Shown piece after piece: positions 1 through 14,110 of a DNA stretch of 64,000 bases. Source of the stretch: Trichoplax adhaerens (Eukaryota; Placozoa; Uniplacotomia; Trichoplacea; Trichoplacidae); the NCBI RefSeq assembly GCF_000150275.1, contig NW_002060944.1, positions 6,226,857-6,290,856 of the forward strand, in the 5' to 3' direction. The stretch's first letter is position 1, and each line of letters opens with the position of its first letter. The translations under genes were made by a program, and so were the position numbers. A model generated the notes under the pieces. It worked only from the letters and a program-made list of their open reading frames with translations. It was not told the origin of the DNA and did not search any database.

Positions 1-267
1 ATAGAAATAAATAAAAATTGGGCAATAATAACAAAAACGATTCCAGTTCTTAATGAGGGAATCATTTCATTGGGCGTTTCAAACCAATCTATTTTAAGCG
101 ATTTCATCAAGGGTGATTACAATTCATTAATTTTTGATGAGCTAAAATATAAAATAAATCGGTCTATGCATATTAAAGCTGATTATCGGCCTAAAATACG
201 AACGATAGAGGAAGAAAAAGTAGTAGAAAAAGTTGGATTAGAATGCAGGGGGGCAATGACTTGTTAG
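1..267 (+). CDS. 3' terminal exon of an unrecognised protein (partial)
   Basis: The frame is open from the first base to a TAG at 265-267, giving about 88 codons. Composition is protein-like, with mixed codon use and alternating charged and hydrophobic residues. It contains a charged stretch TIEEEKVVEKVG near the end and finishes ECRGAMTC. There is no start codon context, so it reads as the last exon of a gene entering from the left; an acceptor could be the ATAG at the very first bases. After the stop the sequence becomes clearly non-coding. I do not recognise the family. Both the reality of the gene and its strand rest only on the open frame and composition, so a chance frame is possible. 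Confidence 0.4.
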   Translation: MEINKNWAIITKTIPVLNEGIISLGVSNQSILSDFIKGDYNSLIFDELKYKINRSMHIKADYRPKIRTIEEEKVVEKVGLECRGAMTC

Positions 268-1224
268 GCGAGCATACCTTCTTCATACCTAGCCTACACA
301 GTCTTTCTCTTAGCATTATAGCATCATGCATTTTCCAGCATTGTATCAAATACTACAACCTTCCATAAATAAAAATATTGAAAAGAAAACAATTTCCTAC
401 TACTTGGAAAAATCGATCGTAACAAGATCAAAGTTGATGAAATCTTTCATCCGTTTAAAATCGATTATTATGTTTTGTTTTACTTTAATTTCAAGTTAAT
501 TTTACCATCATAATGAGTTAAAAAAATAAATAGAACAATCTCAAGCTCCAACTATTTTCTACTCTTAAAATGGCCCAAAATCAATACAATGCGTATTGAA
601 ATAGCTCATTTTTAATGGACAGAATTAATGATGCTATTTCATCCTCTATTTTTCTATTGCTTGGAATTTTTATCGCTTTCTATTCAATCGTTTTTTAATG
701 ATAATCCTGCCAAGTCGCATTTTTCACTCTCTAATGTGGAAGATAATAGATATCCTAGCAGCCATAGTCGATGATTCAATCAATACCTATTTCCTACTTG
801 ACTAGCAACTGTAATAAGTTACGATAACAATCCAATCTTGATTGATTACTTACTCAATATCAATTTAAATATCAAATGAGTTGGATTAACCCAATGAAGG
901 AGAAGAATGAAAATAACTAAAGTAAATAAAAAGTGAGAAAAAAAAATTCAACAAGTTTAAGTGTTGCATCTGATTAAATAGTAAAAGGTAACCCGATAGA
1001 ATAAATGTGTCTGATGAAAAGGATGAGGAATGAGTGTTTGGATGCAAATCATTCTAATCTCAGCTAATGTGAGTATTTCATAAGATACCAGTAACAAGAA
1101 GAAAAATAACAAGCTTGAAAAGTAAAATCAAGATGCTTTCATTAGATCAACAGTTTATAAACACGAAGAATATCTTCACGTTAGGAAAAGAAATTTCTAA
1201 TCCATAACACGATCGAAGGTAATC

Positions 1225-1635
1225 TGTATTGGATTAGAAATTAGACGCAGAAAATATAACATCCGTCGGCCACTCTGTATCATCATAGAGTTGAAAATAG
1301 CGATAGCGAATTTCAACATTCTTCTTCAGTGGATTCGAAATCCGGCGTAGTAAATAAAAATCGACCTTAAACCATGCAGTATCATCATGGATTACCTTTA
1401 AAGTTAGAAAATCGCGGTAGCGATTCTCCTCTACAATAGATTAAAAAGTAGACACAGAAACTCAAACCTGCATCAAGCCGTCCTGTGTCATGATGGATTA
1501 TATCAAGAATTGGAGAAATAACGATAACGATTCTCCTCTACAATAGATTGGAAATTCAACACAAAAAATAAAAAACATGCAGCAAATCGACCTGTGGTTT
1601 GCATCAAAAGTTAAAAAATAGCGGTAGCGCCAAAT
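1225..1635. repeat. Degenerate tandem repeat, unit about 107-115 bp, ~4 copies
   Basis: Blocks recur containing a GCGGTAGCGATTCTCCT-like core, then CTACAATAGATT, a 'gacgcagaaa' segment and a 'tgtatcatcatgga' segment. Clear cores begin near 1306, 1421 and 1528, with a last partial core near 1622. Spacing is 107-115 bp. The copies are diverged, so this is an old array. No coding potential was seen. Confidence 0.7.
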
Positions 1636-2203
1636 GTGTAAATTAATTTATCCCAACAAGTTATTGGCATGTCATAATTGTTGGTATAGACTGAGAGAGG
1701 GGAAAAGATGCGGTTGCGAGCTCATCGATCATTGGTGTTGTTTTCATTTCTTGTCCTAACAGAACAACTTACCACAGGATAGAGAAAGAGTTCAAAGGTT
1801 GTCGGTTTACTTTATCAAACAAGTAAGTTGGTCTTGCAGCGGCAACGTAATGAATTGAAATCCTTTTCAAATGATGTTGCTCCTTCTTTTATAGCCTGCT
1901 GACACATGCATTTCCTTTGAATACAGTTCGCCGGGGATCTTAATATAGGAAGGTGGAGTCTAAAAACTCATAAAAGAAATAGGGATTATCTCAATAAGAA
2001 ATAAGTACCATGTCAATGATTGTCTGTTAAATACACTTTCCATTTGAATATGCTGTTTTGGCAATGATATTGTTTCTGTATAGCTAAATAAATACAATAA
2101 ACTATTCCATTCAATAATCAATCTGTCTTTAATTTATTTTGATTGTCTTATGTTACCATTTAACTTATTTTCTTAACAAACGCTAGTCTAATCAATGGTA
2201 TTT

Positions 2204-2205
2204 GG

Positions 2206-2233
<28 letters not shown>
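2204..2233. repeat. AG dinucleotide microsatellite
   Basis: An uninterrupted run of AG units, about 14 copies, in otherwise AT-rich non-coding DNA. Confidence 0.95.
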
Positions 2234-2236
<3 letters not shown>

Positions 2237-4329
2237 TGGATTCAGCCTTTTGCGACCCACTTCTCATCATCTTTAACTGCCCCCTCAGCAGGAAATTCAT
2301 TCTTGCTACTATTAAATCAGTCATTTTTTCCCCTTCATTTTCTATTGATTGTAAGTATTGCTATTATTAATTATTATTGATTTTCTCTCTCTTACAGCTA
2401 CTGCGTTTTTGCCCCTTTTACATCATCTTGTTTATCGTCAGTATTGGATTTTATTGTCTTGCTTATTCAATCTTTCTACAATCCAGTTTTTTGGACCTCT
2501 TTTACGGACGACCGTAGAATGATGCCATCAGCATCCATGATTGCTACTGTACTCCATTAATGTTATTACTATTATTCTCTTGAAATTCGTCATGGATTCA
2601 TCAGCATAGGCATCATTACATCAGCCGAGGACAGAAACGAAAATAACGATCCAATCTCTCTTGTCTTGCATTCTTTCTCTTATTCTAACTCTATCTATCA
2701 TGATAATCCTATCTTACTTTGATGGGTAATGCTATCAAATTCTAATTTTAATCCTATCCAATCGAGATGTTATCCTTAAGGCGAGAGTGTTATCATCCAA
2801 TTAATTATTGTTCACTTTTCAACACCTCCAACAGCTATTTCCAATAGCATCATAGCGATAGATTTTTCCCCTCTCACTCTCTCCCTCCTATTCCTTTATT
2901 TGACGATTAAAGCTTGTTGCTTTGCAGCACTTGTATTTGATGAAGAATCGATAGGGTTAGTGATGATCGTTGGAAAAGAAGAAGGTGGACAAATCAATGA
3001 TGTGCATTTTAGAGTTCGACCCCTGAGTGGTTCTAATTTAGAGTAATATTGCATGATTAACATCAAGCTGATTGTCAGTAATACTGCCAATAACTATTTT
3101 ATACCATTAAAATAGCTCGACTAGTAATCATACTGTTCTATTACAGGCTATGGCTATCCATCCAGAATGAAATAAAGATTGCCTTCGTAAAACTCCCCTT
3201 TCTATTTGCAAATTAGCTACAACATCGAGTTCCTTCTCTCCAATTCAAATTTCTTTCACAAAAAGGAAAAGAATCTTTCTCTATTCAATGAAAATCGACT
3301 GTATTTTTCATCCACGACTAAGATCGATCATGTCAGTGGTGACAATTATTTCATCGCCTACTAAATGATACAAATAGAAACAACATTGAAAAGTCAGAAA
3401 TAACTTGATCTATGCGATTTGATCCTCAGCTCTATACAGTACTTTGTCTTGAAAAGAATGGTATACCATTCTATTCTTTCTCTCTCAATCAACTACTTTT
3501 GATCGCTTGCATGATTTCCTATTGCTATTTTAAACAATTTACTCAAAGCGTTACATCTTGAATTTAGAATAATCGGAAGCTATTCCTATTCCATCGCCAT
3601 CTATCATATGTTTTCTTCATCATGTATAATTTCAATTTCAATCACTGTATGCCCAATTTTGACTATTCCATAACGCTATCCATTTTACTCCATGGTTATG
3701 GATCACGGGTAAAGATGGGCTAAGCGAAATGGTAGTGATCGAGGCCAACGTTGAGAATCAACATTCAAATCCTTCCTTAATTATTAATTATTAATGGACA
3801 AAATAATTTTATTGTTGTTCATCTTGGATAGGATTGCTAGTCTCCATCCTACTCTATGCTCATGTCTATCCATCGTTTCAACCTTGTTTCAAATCCATAG
3901 CTTGTCTAGCCGGATAACGATTTACTAATTGTATTGGGGTAGAAAAAGTAAAATAGAAATAGAGAATAATAAGGATAGATCGATATTATTAACAGGCTAA
4001 TCATTGTGAACAATTTAAGAATCTATTTATCATAGTAATCTGAGTTATCATCTTATCAAAATAGTTGAATCTCTTTCCAGTGGATGAATCATTTAATTGT
4101 ACGATAACATGTTGTCAATTTAGTTGATATTTTTTCAACAAAGAAATCAACATGAATAAACAATCCTTTTCCCGTCCTAGATGTCTACTTTATGAAAAGC
4201 CAATGCAAGGCATCAATATTGTATTTGTTGGATACAAGGAAGAGAGAGAGGAGAAAAAAGGATTAGATGCTGGGAAATGTTATCGATGACATTTTATTGA
4301 CTACTGGTCATAGTCACTACGACTATGAC

Positions 4330-4735
4330 TTTTATTATTTATTGTTGCTCTACTCTTTTTCTTTCCTTGATGAGCCATACTACTGTCGATAAAATTGCAA
4401 CATCTCTTTCCATCCAAGTCGCCATCTTGTCAATTATTTTCTTTCTTTTGATTATTACTCATTATGACCCTGCTCTTTCTCCATCGATGATCCGGTTGTT
4501 CATGAAAATGGCACTATCTCCTTCCATCCAAGTGGTTATTTTGCCAATTTATTTTTCTTTCTTGTGATTATTATTATTATTTGTTATTGCTTTCCTTTCT
4601 TTCATTCTCCATTTAATAGAGCTGTCCATTAAAATGGCAATATCGAATTCCATACAAGTTGCCATCTTGCCCAATTAATTTTCATTTTCTATTGATTCTT
4701 ATTTGTTATTCTTTTAGCTATTCATCTACTGTTCA
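4330..4735. repeat. Degenerate tandem repeat, ~114-126 bp unit, 3 copies
   Basis: The word AAAATGGCANTATCTC(C/G)TTCCATCCAAGT (shown here as a consensus) begins at 4391, 4505 and 4631. Each copy is followed by a 'gccatcttg..aattattttc' segment and a TTATTATT-rich stretch. The 80-codon open frame across 4325-4567 is a by-product of this repetition, with the same peptide pattern twice, and is not called as a gene. Confidence 0.7.
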
Positions 4736-5699
4736 TTTGAGCCATCAAGTAAAGTAAATTACTCATTGATTTCATCATCAATGTCATTTTTTCCTTGCTA
4801 AGGCATAATTTGAGTTCTTGTACAACAGCATTATGACTGATAGAGCAACATGAAATTGATTGTATTATCGTCTTGCGTCATCATCAGACGCGATCATTCT
4901 CGGACGTATTGATCAAATGGGATTGAAAATGATTCTTTCAACTATTCTCATCTCCCTCATAGCTCTAGTAACAATTTCACTCAGCTGTGTCCAATCTTGG
5001 ACTTACTTATTCATCAACCTTTTGCGATGTGAAAAGAATAAAATAATCCATTAAAGCAAGAGTATCAATCAATCAATCAATGACGAACCGACTTGCAGCT
5101 GAAAAGTCAAAGTCATTGTCATTGCAAAATTTAAAAAAAGGGGGAAAAAATAAAATTCGTTTTACTCCCTTAACTAGCTTATCGATTCTTTATTGCTATC
5201 CATTAATTTATCATTTTTACTACAATCTATCAAGCGTTGATGATTTTAAATGATGTAGCAATCTCTTTTATTGACTCAGTGTTGATATTGACACCAAGAC
5301 ATTTTGTTTGAATTATAACCTTTTGATTAATATCACTTTGGTTTTCATCTTATTGACATGCACTCCAAAAGGTGATGAAATAGAAACTCATTCTTATAGC
5401 AAAGGGTTGCTCACTATGAGCCTAATGTAATCTACTTTTCGACATCAACTATGGCATAAAATGGTTTCTCGTAGAAATTCATACAAATTGTCAATATGGT
5501 AGTTTAGTAATAGGGTGCTCATTATCAGTCCAGCTCAACCTATCTCCTGTGTCCACACCTGTAAAATAGTTTTTGACACAAACTATCCCATGGAAAAATG
5601 GATTGTTAGATTAATATCGAGCGTATAGTCATACTAAAAATCAAGAATAGTTTGCGACACAAACTATCCCGTAAAAATGGATCATAAGCCTATCATAAA

Positions 5700-6835
5700 A
5701 AATAGCCAATTAAATTTCAAAGTATTCTACCCAAGCAATATAGTCTCTTCAAGTGGTGACTATCCAGCCAACTCTATTTATCATCAAACATAGTCAGTAA
5801 TATTTCAATGTATTCTATCCATTCAAGAGTCTCTTCAAGTGCTGACTATTAAGCTAACTCTATTTATCATCAAATATAGCCAGTAACATTTCAATGTATC
5901 CTATCCATGCAATAGTCTCTTTCAAGTGCTTATTATTAACCCAGCTGTATTTATCATCCAATATAGCCAGTAACATTTCAATACATTCTAACCACGCAAT
6001 AGTCTATTCAAGTGCTGACTATTAATCCAACGCTATTTATCATCTAGCATAGCTAGTATCATTCAAATAGATTCTATCTATGCCATAGTCTTGAGGTATT
6101 GACTATTAACTCAACTTCATTTATCATCCAATATAGCCAATATCATTCCAATATTTTCTATCAATCGCAATAAGGTCTGACTAATACCATAACTCCATCT
6201 GCAATCAAACAAAGTATCATTCAAATATATTCTATCAATGCAAAAGTCTTCAGGCATTGGCTATTAGCTTAGCTCTATTAATTAACAAACATAAGCTGGA
6301 TCATTTAAATCTATTCTATCAATGCAATAGTATTAAAGCGTTAACTATTAACCTAACCTCAATTTATCATCAAACATAGCCAGCATTATTTAAATCGATT
6401 CTGTCAGTGCAATAGCAGTAAGGCTCTCGAATTAGCCCAACTCTATAGATCATCGAATATAGCCAATATTATTCAAATCGATTCTATCAATACTATAGCA
6501 GTAATCTGAGGGCCTAGTATATTCAAATAGATTTTATCAATGACATAATCTCGAGGCATTTACCCTTAATCCAACTCAATTTATCCTCAAACATAGCCAA
6601 TACTATTCAAATAGATTCAGTAAATGTCATAGTCTTGAGGTATTTACGATAAGTCAAACTTAATTTATCCTCACCTCAAACATTACCAGCACTATTCAAA
6701 CCGTTTCGATTAATGCTGTAGACTATAGTCTGAAGGTATTTACGATTAGCCCAACTCAATTAATCCTTAAATATCCAAATAAATGAATGCAATGGCAATA
6801 AAGTCTTGGAATTAGCCAAACTTAATCTATCTCTT
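5700..6835. repeat. ~86-bp satellite array, about 13 degenerate copies
   Basis: A unit of roughly 84-87 bp is repeated head to tail. Landmarks in each unit are CTCTATTTATCATC, AACATAGCCAGTA, ATTCTATCAATGCAATAGTC and AAGTGCTGACTATTAA. The TTTATCATC landmark falls at 5777, 5863, 5950, 6036 and 6120, and then in diverged form near 6363, 6445, 6580, 6665 and 6760. Later copies have small indels and substitutions. Related but more decayed sequence may extend left to about 5440, where a 'gacacaaactatcccrt' word occurs twice about 76 bp apart. No open frame runs through it. Confidence 0.85.
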
Positions 6836-8134
6836 ACCCTATGTATTAAATATCAAAACTTGTAATAGCTTTTTAAATTATTCCATCAAATTAGATCGTG
6901 AAACGATCATTAAACACAGGCAGTATTTCATAAAAAAACCATTGTATCAATGCAATTAATTATCGGCAAAGGGGAAAATTTACCTTTTGTCTAACTTCTA
7001 ATCAATGCTACAATATCTTGTTATTACGCATTAAAGTGGAAAATATGCGGAGGTTCATGATCAAGAGAAAGAAAATGAAAGAAAAAGCCATTTATTACGT
7101 GAGTTACAACGTAAAAATTGTCCGATATTGTATTTGATTGCACGTAAACAGTACAACTTTGACATCATAAATTAGAAAATATAGAATTGTATTCTTTCAC
7201 TAAAAATTGCCTAAAGGAATATACCGCACCCTTCATTTATAAAGAGTGTAAATTGCTAACATTGAATAAAAAGGATAAATGATCAAAGTCAGTATATTTA
7301 GGAAAGGAAATGGAAATGACCGTCTTACAAGCACGGTTTTGTGCTTTACTATCTTCAAGTGCAACTTCGACGTCATTAAATAAACGCTGATAGCTAGAAT
7401 TGGCAATAGATTCTAGAATCAATGGCCAATATTTATCACCATTTATCCATCAGTGATGATCCTCTATTTCATGAATTTTTCAAAGTAGGGTAACATGAGG
7501 TGGAAGATAGTCTTTTCCATTTTGTACAATACTTTATCCTACGTTAGAGTGCTACATTATTGAGTCCTTTATATCTCATACTGTTTCAGTTCATGAATCT
7601 CCATGATGATCAAGTAGCCGACTTGGAAAAGAATACAATAGAAGTTCAAAAGGACTTTCCTTGTAATTCGTAAAATGGAGCTATTAAAGTTACTTTTAAA
7701 TTCATTATTGATCAATAGTGTAAAGAATACAGTACTTGATGACGTTTGCATATTTCATGATTACGCATTAAAAAACGATAATAACTTTTATTATATAGCA
7801 TGTTTCTATCATCATTCCCCCTTCCTACCCGCATTTTTTCTTTCTCATTTTCTATGCATTAAGATTTTAAACAATTAATTTTTCAAGAGTAATCAACTGT
7901 AGTCATAAAAGCAATGGAAATAACGTTGGTAAAAAAGCATATTGTCAATAGTGGAATCAACCCGGGCGTTGAAATTCCAATAGATAACCAAACAAGAAAA
8001 GAATTGCGGAAATGAACTCTACTATACAACATATTTGCTTGATATTTATGCCTCAAGTGATAATTGATGACATCATGAAGACAGAAAGAATAAATAAGAT
8101 CTAGCTAGGACAAGATGGCAGGTAAGAATGGATA

Positions 8135-8400
8135 ATGCTTTCGGAGAAGTTTCTTGTTCATTTTGATTGATATTGAGATTGTATTTATGGGCTACAGACA
8201 GGATATGAATTTATCTATCCATCTATCGATCGAAAGCTATCACGATGAGGACGTAAATAGAATGAGGAAAATCCAGTAGATAATGTACTACTTTTAGATA
8301 AGTTTCATGTCCATAATATTGACATTATATTGTATTGGAGTGCTACTGTTTAGGATATTTAACTCATCTATCCATCTATCAACTGACAACTATCATTGAT
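8135..8400. repeat. Diverged direct duplication, offset ~152 bp
   Basis: Two copies share 'agtttcttgtcc/ttca', 'attgagattgtattt', 'ggatat(g/t)' and the word CTATCCATCTATC. The last occurs at 8215 and 8367. The copies are separated by about 152 bp and only partly similar. Confidence 0.6.
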
Positions 8401-9607
8401 TTACTGCAGATATAAAAGATAGATATACAAAATATTCATAAAATTCTTCCTGCATTCTCTCTCAATAATCAAAATACACCGACCACATTTCACAGACCCA
8501 ACGAATTAAAAGAAATTCGTGGAGAATAGGATTCCAAAAATGAATTCCCCATTTATGTTTTGAAACAAACTTCATCAAATGCCAATTTAGACACAGCTTG
8601 CTCGATATTGTCTCAAGTATATTGAATCACGCCAATATCGCTCGCTAAATTACATATTATCGGTAGGTGATTGTTGCTCAATACTACTCTACCCTTCTCT
8701 CTCTATCAATGTTATGGCTCTAGTATTGACAAGATCATGTCAATTAGGATAACGACAGCAACAAATAGGATAATAAATAGTTGCACTCGACACTCGTTAC
8801 CATGGTTCAAACTTGAACAACCTGGAAAAACAAATTACATCTTCTACATACCTATTACAATATTAACTAAAAAATGATTTGCTAAGGACTATTTTGAGTT
8901 AGCGTCCAATTAATTGAAAACGTTAGTAATGGGTTATCATTCATATCGTTAGACTGTAATAGGAATTAAAAGAAGAAGATGGTAAACAATATTAAATCTA
9001 TTATAATTCAATTGGAAATAATGAAGCCACTTTGTTATAATCAATGTCTGTATTTTGCGTTCTTTTCGCCTATCAGTGGGCATCGACCAGGACTAGGATC
9101 GACGTATCTTTGTTTCTAGTTGAATAGTTTCCATTGAAACGCATTAAAACATAATTTTCTACCTGCTGCTATGGCTATTGCATTGCTAATTCATATTTCG
9201 AAGTTAATGGAGCTTAAAATAATAGGATAATAATATTTATTTTTTTATCTAACGTTAGAAAGTACATTATCGCATAATATAAAATAGTACATAAAAGGTT
9301 TGAGCCTAATTTAAAGCGTTTGGATGACTCATTAATGTTCTAATTGTTTTTAAATGAGCTAAATAGCGTAACAGAAGAATTCTAATATTTTTCTTTAATC
9401 ATAAACTAGAAAAGGCAGATAAAGGATCCATATCCTAATTTTAATATCGATACCTGATAATACCAATCGAATCTAGACAAGAAATCAAATCAGAGTCAGC
9501 TCAAAAAGACATTAGTTGTAAATGCAAACTGAAAGTGAATTAGAGCCTTAGAGCTAAATTAAACAGCAGCAACATGTATAAGAGCGGTGTACAGCAATAA
9601 TATCGTG

Positions 9608-10070
9608 TGAATAGATAGATCAAACTATTACTCACAACTTTATCAATCGATAGATAGGGGTAGACTGAGCGATCGAAATGATTATTTGCAAAACTTTATT
9701 AAATCGATAGATGAAGATAAATAGATCGATCGAAATGATTAATCGAGCTTAGATGCATTGAAATCAAATAGGTCGAAATTGAATACACTAATATCAAATG
9801 GATAGATAGATCGAAAAACTCAATTAAACTTGGATTGACTGATGTCCTATAGATAGATGGATTGATATGATTGTTTGCAATATTATCCAATAGTTAGATC
9901 AATTAAAACAATTATTCGAACTTGGATATACACTGACTACACATATGATACCGGTAGGATATCGAAAATGGATAGATCGATCGAAATAATAAATCGAATT
10001 TGCTTACATTGATATTAAACAGTTAAATGGATCGAAATGATTAATCGAACTTGGTCATGTTTTAATTAAA
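9608..10070. repeat. Degenerate repeat of GATAGATCGATCGAAATGATTA
   Basis: At least six occurrences of a core resembling (A)GATAGATCGATCGAAATGATTA are each followed by a CGAACTTGGAT..CA-like segment and 'gatatcaaat'. Spacing is irregular, roughly 60-80 bp. The array is old and interrupted. Confidence 0.7.
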
Positions 10071-13000
10071 ACAGGAAATTTACAAAGGCGATCAAGGAAA
10101 AAATAATCATAAATTTCCGCTATTTTAAAGCAGCTCAGAATCATGGAGTTTATAACTGATTTATAACGCCGTCCCATTATACTACGCTATAAGCTACATT
10201 TAAACAATAAATTTCTATTTCGCTTATCTGTTAAAACGAAAATTATTTCAAGATTACGCTATTAAACAAATAAAATCTCATCGCTTGCGTTTTCTGATGA
10301 AATGTCAATCTTACATTTAGGAAATAGAGTCATTTGCGGTATAGGCAACAACATAGTCGAAAAATTGTCAATGCATTTTCAGATATTGTTCTGGTCTTCC
10401 ACTAGAACAAATAAGACTTAAGTTATATTTGGCTATTCATTTAGTAATACAATAATGATATTACACCTAGTCTTTGCTTTATTTTTGAAAAAACATACCA
10501 TAGTTTATATCATTTGATAATATTTACTAATACCAGTATCCGATAGCAGACGGTACATGGAAGATAGCAACCCTTTTCACATCTTCTATCTGCCACAATC
10601 AATTAAAATTAATACAGTAGTATATCATTCAATAAAAGGATATTATTCATTAAATTTCTGCATGTTACTTTAAAATGTTAACAATATACTCTATATACTC
10701 TATGTATCTAAGAGAATCAACTATCTACAAGAAGTGCAATAAATGAATGCTTCTCAATAGCTTTAAAATTTTAATATATTTTCAATGTTTTAATATTTTC
10801 TTATTAATATTAATGATTCGATTGCATCAAAATAGCAAAGTTTTTTCGATAGTTCGAATTTGTTAAGATTTAAATTCTACCAAACGAGATAGTATTAGAA
10901 ATAGAGTATAAAATCTTTCTTTAGTATATTTAATTTTAATAATTTTAATTTCAATCAAGTAGTAATTGTGTACTTAGTTAGAAATAAAAATATACTGTGA
11001 ATATTAGCCCAATTTTAGCCGCAAATCAGCATAGTTTACCGGTAGCAATCTTGCATAAAGTTAATAATATAGCGTGATTTTCAATGAATGGTTGAAAGTG
11101 TTACTCTTCAAGCTTGTAGACAGAAAATGTAATGACAGCATTAGAAAGGTTTAATAGGAACGCTTATTAGTATTTTCAATTAAAATTAAAACCATTAGAC
11201 ACAGGCTGATAGCTGATATAAAGTTTTATTAGTTATTGTTGAAGCATTTAAATCAAATAAAAGAATCAGGATAATCCAAAAGAAAAATAAGATCAGTCAA
11301 TGAAATCTATACATATATTGTATCTTAAAAAATATTGAATTATTGTCATAGTAACAATTTGATTCAAAGATACATCATGTTTAGCGCTATTTTGTCTTTC
11401 ATGGTTATTCTATTATACCTTACATCTTAATTAATTAAAGTATTAAACTATTTCTTTTAGTTCTAAATCGTATTGTCGATATTTTGCTATTCTCTTCAAA
11501 GCATTATTGATTGTTACACCATCTAATAAAATGTACTACTAAACATAGTCACTGGTGAATTCAATACATTGTCAATCGACTTTATCGGAGATGATTAATT
11601 TTGACAGGTGCATCACTTTGATTTTGCCTTGCTAATTCAAGGTCACGCTAACAAAATATAGGAGGCAATTTGATTGCAGTGATTATGATCTAATTCGATC
11701 CCTTCAATCAAGTAGATGGATAACGCATTTAGAATAGATGATAAACATGAATCCATTGAATTAACTCTACGTATATAGCTTTCATGGTTATACCTTATCA
11801 TCTTATAGTAAATGATTAAATTAGTGACTGGCAACTACAACTAAATGACTTATTGATTGCAATATTTACAAGATTAATAGTATAGCTTATTCAGTAAAAT
11901 AATCTCTTCTAGCCTAATATTGTAATACTACTCGAACTAACTATTGATAATTATCCAAATTAGCTGTCATATATACAGCAGGTCAAGGTTACGTGAGAAT
12001 TACAATTTTAACATACAAGTAGTGATAAAAACCAGACCATCTCCAATACTAGTAACTTAATCAATAGCTAACGATAACCAGGCAATATTGACTTCATGTC
12101 GCCTTGATAGTATAGAATAGCGTCAATCAAATAGCGAGCAAAGGTTGTCAATTATCTCTTCATAGGATTGTGAGGATGTAGTCTGTCTAGGAATATGAGC
12201 AAAAGTGGTTTTGTACAGAGAATAGATCTTGAAAATAATTAAAAGCAACGGAAATAAGATTTACGATTTGTTAACACTATTAATAAGACGACCAATGAAT
12301 AGGATAAACGGCGCTTTGTAATTGAAAATAAAATCTATGTATAATAGCTTCCAATTAATATATCGATCAGTTCTGTATCCTTATATTTGAATAGAAAATG
12401 CTATATTTTCAGTAATTAGTAATAGTTCCTACTAAAAAATGACATTACTCATCATTTTCGCAATTACATTTAATTTAAGGTAACATAGTATTCAATCCGT
12501 GTAGAAGAAATTTAGCACTAAAAATACTAATAATAGTTTATAAAAATCGTTTAGAAGCAAATACTACGATTTTAAATGTTATCAAATCGTATGCAATCAT
12601 TCAAATCATGATTTTCAATTTACCTATCCTGCAAAAGCTACTGTTTATTTGATAAATTTACATGTTTATCACATCCTATTGTGAGTCAAGAAGACGTGAC
12701 TGAAACTTCCTCAAGGGTTAAGAGAAAAATAATGTAATATTGTTATAATGCTAGAGTGACTAGACAATTTAAATTTCTGAAACCAGATTAGATAAAAATA
12801 GCTAGATTATACCAATGCTCTTATGATATTTGCTTACATAACAGCAATAGTCTTCGATCATTTTTATGGTACAGGAGCATACTTAATGGCTTTGATGTAA
12901 TCATTATTTTCTTCAGTTGATTGAAATCTAAAGTGGTATACTTATGAGTAGAATATTAAATTAAATAAATTTTTCAAGGAATTGCTGGTTAACTAAAAAA

Positions 13001-13884
13001 GTTGTATAAATGCGTAACGACAGCTTCTGGTAATAAAATTAAACGTATTTATTACTAATAGAACCTGCAATTAAAGGTTACCTTTCTAATAAATGTATAA
13101 GTTCGATATCAGTTATTTGCCAACTTAATTAAGAAGTCATTATAACTCTTCTTTTAGTCTATAAAGATCATAAAAATAGAATTGAATCATTACACTTGGC
13201 AATTAATGTCACTTTATCTTTTCATAAGTTTTGATTGATGGTAAGGATAATATTTTTATTACATGACGAACATCAATTTAAGTAGTATTCCGATATTATT
13301 GAGGTTCTTAGTAACTGTCAAACATTCATAGCAGATTATTGTTCACTCTTTCTGAAAATAACCTCCTCGAAGAATAACTATATTTTCATTACTTATTTCC
13401 TAATAATTTCATGACATGAAATAAGTTGCATTAACCAGCTTTAAAATATGAAAAATGATACTTACTTTTAAAATCAATTTAGCATTGTCATTTTTCATAG
13501 GCAGTCTTATTGCATTTCTTAATTTCACCAGAAGTCATACTTTGATAAGACATAGAACTAAATTAAATTTGATTGGTAATGAGTCGATTAGTTACTAAGA
13601 TCCCGACCTTTGATCGTATTGACTATTGTCGAGATTGAATTCCATTACTACCGTATTATTTATATTCTAATAAATAATGACTGCTGATGATATGAAACTA
13701 AGCATGTCACTACTTATTTCAAGAAATAATTACGTTATAAATTTATATTTCAATATCGCGAACTAAAGCGTTATTTACAACAATAATAAAGAGAATTTTT
13801 AGCTTGGTCTATAAATGTATAACGGTAAAATTATATTCCAGTTTGGTATCTTATATTTTGCCCTAGAATTGAGCGCATCTTCTA

Positions 13885-14110
13885 ACAAATATTGGATATT
13901 AATTAAATGCAACTACATACCTTTACTGTGCTGTACTCAAGGGTTTTTGATGATCGATATTATTCATATCCGTTGGTCACGATTTATAGAAGAATTATTC
14001 AGGATATTAATTAAATGCAACTACCCACCTTTACTATTCTCAAGCACTTATTGATGATCAATTCTATATTCCTATCGATCGGTCATAGTTTATGGAAGAA
14101 TTGTTCTGTA
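13885..14110. repeat. Tandem duplication, ~108-bp unit, two copies
   Basis: GGATATTAATTAAATGCAAC starts at 13894 and again at 14002. Each is followed by a CACCTTTACT-like segment, a TTGATGATC segment, a CGGTCA-like segment and a 'TTTATAGAAGAATT' segment. The 79-codon open frame that starts at 13815 is produced partly by this duplication and is not called. Confidence 0.8.

Noticed and set aside
4325-4567. 80-codon hydrophobic frame resembling a membrane protein
   Set aside because: Lies inside a tandem repeat and repeats the same peptide; no splice or start context.
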